Positions 50,060 through 57,031 of a stretch of DNA of 64,000 bases are shown one piece after another. The stretch is from Kluyvera georgiana ATCC 51603 (lineage in GTDB: Bacteria > Pseudomonadota > Gammaproteobacteria > Enterobacterales > Enterobacteriaceae). The notes beneath the pieces were generated by a model. It was not told the DNA's origin and ran no database searches. It saw nothing but the letters and a program-made list of their open reading frames with translations. How positions within the stretch are numbered: the first letter of the stretch is position 1; each line of letters begins with the position of its first letter. Both the position numbers and the translations under genes were made by a program. The stretch is from contig NZ_LXEU01000066.1 in the NCBI RefSeq assembly GCF_001654985.1, positions 80,461 to 144,460 on the forward strand, written 5' to 3'.

Positions 50060-50422
50060 TTATTCGCCGCGATAAATACAACCAGCTGTACAAGTTTCTT
50101 TCACTACCACTGCGCTAAGGATAGGCAGTTGTGGCTTAACCTGATTCCAAATCCATTCTGCTAGTACTTCACTGGTTGGGTTTTCTAAGCCGGAGATGTC
50201 GTTGAGATAATAGTGGTCCAACTTATCTAGCGTGGGTTTAAAAATTGCTTTCAGTTCGGCGAAATCGATAATCCACCCGGTGTGATTATCTACTTCGCCT
50301 GTGATTTCAAGGCGAACCACAAAAGAGTGTCCGTGTAAGCGTCCGCACTTATGGCCATCGGGCACGTTGGGCAGTCGATGTGCGGCTTCAAAGGTGAAAT
50401 CTTTGTATAGCGTAGTTTTCAT
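50060..50422 (-). CDS. queD: QueD, 6-carboxytetrahydropterin synthase
   Basis: Makes 6-carboxy-5,6,7,8-tetrahydropterin, the second step from GTP to preQ0, the base that DpdA inserts. The 120-residue protein is close to E. coli QueD. The zinc ligands are H15, H30 and H32; the active-site residues are C26, H70 and E109. It has a GAGGT ribosome site. Here it lies inside the island, upstream of the dpd effector operon, and no queC, queE or folE is present, so the chromosome must supply the rest of the pathway. A Zur-like palindrome lies just upstream. Confidence 0.93.
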   Translation of the reverse strand: MKTTLYKDFTFEAAHRLPNVPDGHKCGRLHGHSFVVRLEITGEVDNHTGWIIDFAELKAIFKPTLDKLDHYYLNDISGLENPTSEVLAEWIWNQVKPQLPILSAVVVKETCTAGCIYRGE

Positions 50423-50438
50423 GGTGACCTCATTTTTT

Positions 50439-50453
50439 TGTTATACTGTAACA
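50439..50453 (-). promoter_or_regulatory. Zur-like operator upstream of queD
   Basis: TGTTATACTGTAACA differs at one base from the enterobacterial Zur core TGTTATA-N-TATAACA. It is 17 bases before the queD ATG and would overlap a promoter or leader. QueD needs zinc, and Zur control of QueD-type paralogues is known in other bacteria. The assignment is by eye only. Confidence 0.45.
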
Positions 50454-50620
50454 ATAAGAAGCACGATTTCCTAGCTTTTCTGAGTTAGCTATTAACACTC
50501 TATTGGATAGGCAAAATTATTTCGGTCGTATCCAAATCAGGTTGTTTTTGGCATTGGCCCCATGATACTCCTCCTGTTGGCTGATTTAAGTCGCCGGTTC
50601 AGCATGCAAGGCAATAACAT

Positions 50621-50909
50621 TCACAAGTAGTCAGTGGCACATTGTGTACAGTGCCAGTCGACTTTACTGACCTCGGGAGTGGCATTGGTGAGGAAACGGC
50701 GCAGGCGTCGAGCCTCACATAGGACTGTTGCTTGTAAGCTACAGTTAGGTATGTCCAAACCATGGGCATTCAGTGTCGTATTCAGGATGGTATTGCAATG
50801 CGCTGTTGTAGAGATGGCAGGTATAGCGGTCGTAGTGGGTTGTCTGCACCATTTTGGCACCGATCAGATGACCATTGCCATCGAGAGCGATAAAGGATTT
50901 GGGAGACAT
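50621..50909 (-). pseudogene. Broken zinc-ribbon domain protein of mobile elements
   Basis: Two pieces in different frames form one ancestral gene. The first, from the ATG at 50909 (MSPKSFIALDGNGHLIGAKM), contains VQTTHYDRYTCHL and stops early after PWFGHT. The second frame continues with LCEARRLRRFLTNATPEV and DWHCTQCATDY. Both halves are typical of the small zinc-ribbon protein found on enterobacterial islands and plasmids, in which the cysteines bind zinc. At least one frameshift and a truncated C-terminus indicate a dead gene. Confidence 0.7.
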
Positions 50910-51012
50910 AATCAGACTCCTGCAGACAGGCGTAGCCCGTCTCTGAAGGGCCGGCACCTGATGCGTTGACATTTAATATTGCGATTTTAAAGCAGGCTGG
51001 AATAAGAACAGA

Positions 51013-51219
51013 TTAATTTCTGGATTCGTAAATACGGAAATATAACCATTCTTCCAAGTCGCTCTTTAACCACCGGGAAGCTCTGCCCAGCTTAATTGGT
51101 TTAGGGAATGCCCCATCCTGTATCAGCTTATAGAACCATTTATCGCTCAGGCCAGTAAGCTGGGTAATGAATTTCATATCAATGAATTGATCTTCAAGTA
51201 GTGCGGGTTTTGTATACAT
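51013..51219 (-). CDS. alpA: AlpA-family regulator
   Basis: A 68-residue MerR-like helix-turn-helix protein of the AlpA family. The pattern FITQLTGLSDKWFYKLIQDG followed by FPKPIKLGRASRW is the family signature. In CP4-57 AlpA activates excision of the island by raising expression of the excisionase. Here it could act on this island's integrase and on the neighbouring gene. Confidence 0.9.
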   Translation of the reverse strand: MYTKPALLEDQFIDMKFITQLTGLSDKWFYKLIQDGAFPKPIKLGRASRWLKSDLEEWLYFRIYESRN

Positions 51220-51363
51220 GATGATGTGTTCCGGTTAAGGATAAATAACCGGAGCCGTCAGTAAACTGATTTACTGCCAGCTCCTCCACATCAATGGCTT
51301 CTGTTGTAAAAAAAGTTAGGAACATATGCAGGGGGATGGTTGCCCCTGCATAAAACACCGTTC

Positions 51364-51939
51364 TTAAGATTTTCTTGGGCGACCTAACCCACTGGGTGGT
51401 GGTACTTCATTACTCCCATATATTTGCGTGTTATACTTCTGTTCCTGTTTGGCAAGGTAGCTGATGATATATCTCAACCCATGTATATAATCAGTATCCC
51501 GGTGATTGATTACCTTGTTGATATCGGCCTTATAACTTTCCTTGTATTCACAACGATAATATTTTCCGTCCCCCTGTGTTACTTCCTTCCACAGAGCGCC
51601 TATGCGCTCAGCAATCGGAAATGTTTTACGTATTTTTTGTCCGTCAAGATAGATCACCGTATGGGAGTGAAATTTACTGTCCTCGCCATACTCAATAACC
51701 CAAAAGAATCCGGCAACACCAGGTTCCTGTTCAACTCGTTTAAATAACGCCCGCAGATCCTGTTGAAGGCAATGGTGGTCTTTATGATAACGATCTGAGT
51801 TCTGGTTGTATGAGAAGTCCAGCCGTATACCAATTACTTTGGAATAGCGATCAATGACATCATTCAGGTGGCTGTTAATCAGGCTATGTAAAAACCAGTC
51901 CATTTTATATTTGGCAATGTATGGATAGTTGTCGTTCAT
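51364..51939 (-). CDS. Inovirus Gp2-type / YagK-YfjJ family protein
   Basis: A 191-residue protein of the YagK/YfjJ C-terminal family (related to inovirus Gp2 replication proteins). It has HSHTVIYLDG, an HxH motif like that of HUH endonucleases, at about residues 92-101, and Tyr residues downstream (GLRYIISYLAK). It may be a relaxase- or replication-type initiator of a satellite element. It is commonly found near alpA on P4/CP4-like islands. Function is inferred. Confidence 0.8.
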   Translation of the reverse strand: MNDNYPYIAKYKMDWFLHSLINSHLNDVIDRYSKVIGIRLDFSYNQNSDRYHKDHHCLQQDLRALFKRVEQEPGVAGFFWVIEYGEDSKFHSHTVIYLDGQKIRKTFPIAERIGALWKEVTQGDGKYYRCEYKESYKADINKVINHRDTDYIHGLRYIISYLAKQEQKYNTQIYGSNEVPPPSGLGRPRKS

Positions 51940-52364
51940 GTTGTTTCCTCTGAGGTTATGGTTCAGAGGAAAGGGATGTGTTGTATTTTTTGTCAGATTT
52001 ATTGGATCTAAGTGTCAGGGTGGGTATTAATTACATTAATTAACCTAAATATTTTTTTGATTGAGTTGTAAATCATTCTGATATGTTGTTTGCAAATTGG
52101 TAAGACACCATATGTAAAAGCTTGCTTATGTATTTTAAATATATTGGAGAATCCAGGCATCTCACACCTATCTAATGTGTTCCCGGGCATCATGGTGAAG
52201 GTTTCCTGTGTGCATACTTTCAGATCAATGATGAAGCAACAGGTAATGAATCTGTGACTAACCCAACACTATGTACATGAAACATAGTGATAATGTTACA
52301 GCATGCCAGTTAAAGTTCGTTTTTTTGTACGTAAAATCACTGAGTGATGTTGTGGGGTATGCAT
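51940..52364. other. 425-base AT-rich intergenic region
   Basis: Separates the leftward alpA-side genes from the rightward genes. I see no credible coding sequence. It is the natural place for divergent promoters, but no -10/-35 pair stands out. Confidence 0.4.
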
Positions 52365-53264
52365 ATGGTCTGGTTCATTGATGATGAGAATGCTGTTCTA
52401 TTTTTATATTTTTCATTACGGCAGAATGGGTATGACTGGCCACCGGAGGCGGGAGAAAAAAATACATCAAATTATGAAAGGAAGATCAGAAAGCTTTTGA
52501 TTGGACAAGGATGGAATGAGCGGGATGCAGATGTATTTATTAATAATGTGCATGTTGCGTATAAGAAATCAATGCCTTCTGAAGATGAGCAAAAATGGTT
52601 TTCAGATGACCCAAGGGCAAGTTTTTGGTTTCTTTTTAAAATTGATGATAATTATCTTGCTACTACGCCTCAGTCTTTCTCTCTGGAAAATAATACATTA
52701 CTTAATAGCTTTGAACCTTCAGGCAGGAGTCTGCCTCCCACTCATACATCCAGGGTCAAATTCATAAAAGATAAAATTAAGAAAGCGATATTCAATGCTT
52801 CAACCAGAGATAACATCATCAACGCTCACAGAGAATGGAATATATTAATATCGAAGCAGGACATCTTTCAGGGTGTAAACAGTAATACCGGTGTCACGCC
52901 TGACTGGTTGCTCACTTATCTCAGAGAGAATAATATTTTTCTTCAAGGCTATATGTGCGGTGAGAGTATTGACGAGAAACTGGCATTTTGCTACGCCTCT
53001 TACTTTACATGGTACTCATGGATTACGACAAGTAATGCAGAGAAAGAGCTTTTTGTTAAAAAATTTAAAAATGCATTAAGTACACAAAAGTCCAGAGAGA
53101 AAAAGAAAAAAGGAAAAAACAAACTACTCAATGTTTCAATTTCCGAGGCTGCTCATGACAAGATGCGCTATATTGCAGAACTGGAAGGAATTTCCAATGC
53201 CAGCACAATTGAATATGCAATCAACCTTGCATGGCAGCAAAAAACTCGTAAGAGTTTAAAATAA
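52365..53264 (+). CDS. Unknown island protein with a basic C-terminal DNA-binding-like end
   Basis: A 299-residue protein I do not recognise. The ATG at 52365 has a GGGG site eight bases upstream; earlier in-frame starts lack a good site. It opens MVWFIDDENAVLFLYFSLR. Residues about 240-255 are highly basic (SREKKKKGKNK). The last 45 residues (LLNVSISEAAHDKMRYIAE and on) have the beta-helix-helix look of a ribbon-helix-helix domain. This suggests a DNA-binding protein, but the function is not known. It is AT-rich compared with the genes to its right. Confidence 0.6.
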   Translation: MVWFIDDENAVLFLYFSLRQNGYDWPPEAGEKNTSNYERKIRKLLIGQGWNERDADVFINNVHVAYKKSMPSEDEQKWFSDDPRASFWFLFKIDDNYLATTPQSFSLENNTLLNSFEPSGRSLPPTHTSRVKFIKDKIKKAIFNASTRDNIINAHREWNILISKQDIFQGVNSNTGVTPDWLLTYLRENNIFLQGYMCGESIDEKLAFCYASYFTWYSWITTSNAEKELFVKKFKNALSTQKSREKKKKGKNKLLNVSISEAAHDKMRYIAELEGISNASTIEYAINLAWQQKTRKSLK

Positions 53265-53900
53265 ATACAGGTATGTTTCGTATCGTTTTCCAGTCCCCTT
53301 TGCGGCAGAATCATAAAGTTCTGCCGTTTTTGTTTTCTTTTTCAGATGAACAGTAATGAAAAATTCTGACTGTTCCGTAAGCGCCTTGAGAGGGGATTCC
53401 TCAGGGTGACTCGACGCAACTAGCCTGTTTCTGGCCGAAGAGAAAAGAGGCTCGGTGCCTGGCTATGACCGACGCGCTGATTACGTCACCCGATGAGCTG
53501 GAAACCAATGCCAATGGTGGCCAGGGGGGATATAACTCTGGTCAACTCACTGTGAAGGTTGGGCGATGATTAATTCATTCAGACAAAGGATGATGCCGCC
53601 AATGAAATAGGTGAGCTAAACCAGCAGATTTACAAACTTCTTTCGTTGAAAGGTGATCGTGAGGGTTACTGTCTATTAGCGGCAGAGCTAACTGGCGCAT
53701 CAAAGCATTAAGCAACCAGTACTGGGCTACTCCAGCTAGGCACTTGTTGGTAGCCACGGGTGAATGGTCTTGGTGACGTTAAATAAATTAATGGCAAAAT
53801 GGAGTCCGGAGAAGCCTAAGCATCTGAAGCTCGTGTAGATGAACTGCGATAAGAGCCCGATTTTGGAACGGATTTATACATAACGGAAAGGGACAACATC
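53265..53900. other. 636-base region of gene remnants
   Basis: Holds no intact gene. At 53303-53369 is a copy of the terminator/ribosome-site module found before the GTPase gene. Further on, short frames such as SPDELETNANGGQGGYNSGQ (about 53480-53550) and DDAANEIGELNQQIYKLLSL (about 53580-53700) look like broken protein pieces. They appear to be the debris of one or two lost island genes. Confidence 0.5.
53303..53369 (+). repeat. Direct repeat copy A of the module upstream of yfjP
   Basis: GGCAGAA-N8-TTCTGCCGTTTTTGTTTT, then TTTCAGATGAACAGTAATGAAAAATTCTGA. It matches 54217-54284 at most positions, including the stem-loop, the T run and the ATG-AAA codons. The reading frame after it is lost. 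Confidence 0.75.
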
Positions 53901-54098
53901 ATGAAAAAAATCCTTGCGCTTACCAGCTTGTTTGCCGTTTCAGTAGTACTGACAGGGTGCGATGCAGATCGTGACCATAAAGAACGTTGTACCGAGTTGC
54001 AGCATGAAGGTGCAGAAGCGATGAAGGAAAATGGTGAACATCAACTCGCTGAAATAAGAAAAGAGTGGGACAGGCTGCAGTGTAAATTGTTCTGGTAG
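53901..54098 (+). CDS. Small lipoprotein
   Basis: A 65-residue predicted lipoprotein. The signal peptide MKKILALTSLFAVSVVLTGC ends in the lipobox LTGC, with Cys20 as the lipidation site. The remaining 45 residues are charged and helical with two more Cys (C30 and C61), perhaps disulphide-bonded. Asp at +2 (CDAD) would favour retention in the inner membrane. A GGAAAGGGA ribosome site precedes the ATG. No function is known to me. Confidence 0.75.
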   Translation: MKKILALTSLFAVSVVLTGCDADRDHKERCTELQHEGAEAMKENGEHQLAEIRKEWDRLQCKLFW

Positions 54099-54216
54099 AA
54101 TTAACCGGAGTGATAACCGGAAAAACCAAAACGCATTTCTGATCTCATTATTGATTGAGTTGGTTTATCTAAAAAAGATACAGATATATATCATCACCCT
54201 GAACATACCCCATTAG

Positions 54217-54284
54217 CGGCAGAACCTCATGGTTCTGCCGTTTTTGTTTTCATTTCAGAGGAGCAGTGATGAAAAAATCTGAAG
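54217..54284 (+). repeat. Direct repeat copy B and terminator before yfjP
   Basis: GGCAGAA-CCTCATGG-TTCTGCC followed by TTTTTGTTTT is a stem-loop with a T run, which probably ends the upstream transcript. The AGAGGAG ribosome site and ATG of the GTPase gene follow. It is repeated at 53303-53369. Confidence 0.75.
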
Positions 54285-55132
54285 GTTTTCAGTCGTTGCA
54301 GCAATCGCTTTCTGGCCTGCCGCAGTGGGCATCAGAGCGTATTCTGCAGCAGATAAAGCAGCTCACAAATTACGAGCCAGTGATCGGCATTATGGGCAAA
54401 ACCGGGGCGGGAAAGAGTAGTCTGTGCAATGCCCTGTTTGTCGGCGAAGTATCGCCGGTCAGCGATGTGGTGGCCTGTACCCGTGAACCTCTGCGCTTTC
54501 GTCTGCAGGTTGGCGACCGCTATATGACGCTGGTGGATCTGCCCGGCGTGGGGGAAAGTGGTGCACGCGATACTGAGTATGCCGGGCTGTACCGTGAACA
54601 GCTTCCCCGGCTTGACCTGGTTCTGTGGCTGATTAAGGCTGATGATAGGGCACTGGCGGTGGATGAGTATTTTTACCGCCAGGTTATTGGTGAGGCATAC
54701 CGGTATAAGGTGCTGTTTGTTATCAGCCAGTCGGACAAGGCTGAACCCACCAGTGGTGGAGAGCGATTATCCACAGAGCAGAAGCAAAACATCAGCCGCA
54801 AAATCTGCCTGTTGCATGAGCTGTTCCAGCCCGTGCATCCGGTGTGTGCCGTGTCGGTCCGTCTGCAGTGGGGACTACGGGTGATGGCAGAGCGAATGAT
54901 TAAGTGTCTGCCACGCGAGGCCAGCAGCCCGGTGGTGGCACAACTGCAGCGTCCCTTTCGCACAACGGTAGTCTATGAGCAGGCCCGTGGCGATTTCGGT
55001 GAAACAGTCGGTGCCGTACTTGATACAGTCAGTGCCTTTCCCCTGATACCTGCCCCGGTGAGGACCATCATTCAGGCCGTGCGCTCCACTGTGGTGTCAG
55101 TGGCCCGCGCTATCTGGGATTTCTTCTTCTGA
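54269..55132 (+). CDS. yfjP: YfjP/YeeP-family GTPase
   Basis: A 287-residue predicted GTP-binding protein of the Era/TrmE-like dynamin-related class, the same length as E. coli YfjP. G1 is GKTGAGKS at residues 43-50, G3 DLPGVGE from Asp90, and G4 SQSDKAEP near 150. The C-terminal hydrophobic stretch (about 255-287, AVRSTVVSVARAIWDFFF) may touch membrane. I use the ATG at 54269 with AGAGGAG upstream. It is usually found upstream of DUF932 and antigen 43 on CP4 islands, as here. Confidence 0.9.
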   Translation: MKKSEGFQSLQQSLSGLPQWASERILQQIKQLTNYEPVIGIMGKTGAGKSSLCNALFVGEVSPVSDVVACTREPLRFRLQVGDRYMTLVDLPGVGESGARDTEYAGLYREQLPRLDLVLWLIKADDRALAVDEYFYRQVIGEAYRYKVLFVISQSDKAEPTSGGERLSTEQKQNISRKICLLHELFQPVHPVCAVSVRLQWGLRVMAERMIKCLPREASSPVVAQLQRPFRTTVVYEQARGDFGETVGAVLDTVSAFPLIPAPVRTIIQAVRSTVVSVARAIWDFFF

Positions 55133-55223
55133 GTGCTTAATTCTGCCCTGTTATTTCCCGAACCCTGTCGCCAGTGCGACAGGGCTTTCTTTATTTGTTT
55201 TACCCATATTGAGGAGTCTGCTC

Positions 55224-56051
55224 ATGACCCGTCTGACTTCGCGCTTTGGCGCAGCAAATCTTATTCGTCGTGACCGCCCGTTAACCCGCGAGGAGTTGTT
55301 TCGCGTGGTGCCCAGCGTGTTCAGCGAGGACAAACACGAGTCCCGCAGTGAACGTTACACCTACATACCCACCATCTCCCTGCTCGACAGTCTGCAGCGG
55401 GAGGGCTTTCAGCCGTTCTTTGCCTGCCAGACCCGGGTGCGTGACCCTGGTCGTCGCGAACACACAAAGCACATGCTGCGTCTGCGGCGTGAGGGGCAGA
55501 TTACCGGCAAACAGGTCCCGGAAATCATTCTTCTTAATTCACATGACGGCACCAGTTCGTACCAGATGATGCCGGGGTTGTTTCGTGCCGTCTGTGCGAA
55601 TGGGCTCGTCTGCGGTGAGTCATTTGGCGAGGTGCGGGTGCCACACAAGGGGGACGTGGTGAGCCAGGTGATTGAGGGCGCGTATGAAGTGCTGGGCATT
55701 TTTGACCGGGTGGAGGAGAAGCGGGATGCGATGCAGTCGTTGCTGTTGCCGCCACCTGCGCAACAGGCACTGGCACAGGCTGCACTGACGTACCGGTTCG
55801 GGGAGGACCACCAGCCGGTGACTGAATCGCAGATCCTCTCCCCACGTCGCTGGCAGGATGAGAGCAATGACCTGTGGACCACCTACCAGCGTATTCAGGA
55901 GAACCTGATTAAGGGCGGTCTCAGTGGGCGTAACGCCAAAGGAGGACGGTCACATACCCGTGCCGTTCGTGGTATTGACGGGGACGTGAAACTTAACCGG
56001 GCACTATGGGTGATGGCGGAAGCCCTGCTCAGTGGTTTTCAGCCTGCGTGA
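55224..56051 (+). CDS. yfjQ: DUF932 (YfjQ/YafZ) family protein
   Basis: A 275-residue protein of the DUF932 family found in plasmids, phages and CP4 islands; biochemical role unknown. It starts MTRLTSRFGAANLIRRDRPL at an ATG with a GAGGAG site seven bases upstream. The conserved blocks EIILLNSHDGTSSYQ and GLFRAVCANGLVCG are intact. It lies between yfjP and the WYL regulator. Confidence 0.9.
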   Translation: MTRLTSRFGAANLIRRDRPLTREELFRVVPSVFSEDKHESRSERYTYIPTISLLDSLQREGFQPFFACQTRVRDPGRREHTKHMLRLRREGQITGKQVPEIILLNSHDGTSSYQMMPGLFRAVCANGLVCGESFGEVRVPHKGDVVSQVIEGAYEVLGIFDRVEEKRDAMQSLLLPPPAQQALAQAALTYRFGEDHQPVTESQILSPRRWQDESNDLWTTYQRIQENLIKGGLSGRNAKGGRSHTRAVRGIDGDVKLNRALWVMAEALLSGFQPA

Positions 56052-56277
56052 GTTCACACTTTGCATCAAATAACATTACAGCAATGTTAATAAATGACAC
56101 TTCCTGTCATTTCTGGCGGGGATTTTTGCTGGTTAATTCACCGGAAAATGGCGCAGGCCTGACAGATACAGGCTTCAGGCCTTCCTCAAAATAGCCGCTC
56201 CCGCAGACATATCCTGTCAACCCCCTCCTTTAAAATCGCATGCCTTTCAACCGGTTAACCTTCACGGAGAATACATC

Positions 56278-56961
56278 ATGCCACTGGCAGAGCGCCGCTA
56301 CGACAGACTGGCGGTCAGGCTGTCGCTGATTATCAGCCGCCTCGTGGCGGGTGAAACGCTGAACATGCAAAAGCTCGCGACCGAGTTTGATGTGTCAGTC
56401 CGCACCCTTTACAGGGATTTTCGTGAGCGGCTGATTTATCTGGACCTCGAATGTCATCAGGGCTGCTATCGCCTGCGGTCAGGGGCCGGGCCGCAGGGCG
56501 AGCTGGATGTCCTGACTTTTGCCCACCGTACCGGCATCGCCGGTCTCTTTCCGGGGCTGGACCGTCGGCTGGTGAACTTGCTGTTAAACTGCGAGGGTGC
56601 TCCCTGCCTGACCGGAGATGCTGTTTCTGCGGGCTCGCCCGCGACCCCGCTGTCCTTTTACCGGCTGGTACAGGCCATTACCACTTGCCAGCGTGTCACG
56701 CTGCTGGCTGACGGAAAACGATGCGAAAGATTGTCCCCTTATCGGCTGATTGCGCAGCAGGGCCACTGGTACCTGATTGCGGAGCACAACGACCATCCGG
56801 CGGTATTTGCGCTCGGTGATATTCACCTTGTGCAGCCCCTTACCGAGAGTTTCAGACGTAACGAGCGCCTTTACCGTCTGACGGAAGATTTAAGTTTTAT
56901 CCGAGCACTGCCGCATTTTGGTGTTGTCCTGCAGTCGCTTAACAGCCTGTCTTCACCCTGA
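56278..56961 (+). CDS. yfjR: WYL-domain transcriptional regulator (YfjR type)
   Basis: A 227-residue regulator. A DeoR/HTH_11-like helix-turn-helix is at about residues 20-60 ([19 protein letters not shown]). A WYL-like ligand domain is at about 125-200 ([19 protein letters not shown]). WYL proteins bind nucleic acid or nucleotides and control defence and mobile genes. It is 67 bases before the antigen 43 gene on the same strand, so they may share a transcript. Confidence 0.85.
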   Translation: MPLAERRYDRLAVRLSLIISRLVAGETLNMQKLATEFDVSVRTLYRDFRERLIYLDLECHQGCYRLRSGAGPQGELDVLTFAHRTGIAGLFPGLDRRLVNLLLNCEGAPCLTGDAVSAGSPATPLSFYRLVQAITTCQRVTLLADGKRCERLSPYRLIAQQGHWYLIAEHNDHPAVFALGDIHLVQPLTESFRRNERLYRLTEDLSFIRALPHFGVVLQSLNSLSSP

Positions 56962-57031
56962 GTTTTACTGGTCTGCATCCGTCTGGCGGGTGCGGGCCTT
57001 TTTATTATTTACACACAACAAGGTACTAATG

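Noticed and set aside
50423..50520. A preQ1 riboswitch upstream of queD
   Set aside because: I looked for the preQ1-I loop and its A-rich tail and found no convincing match; only the Zur-like palindrome stands out.
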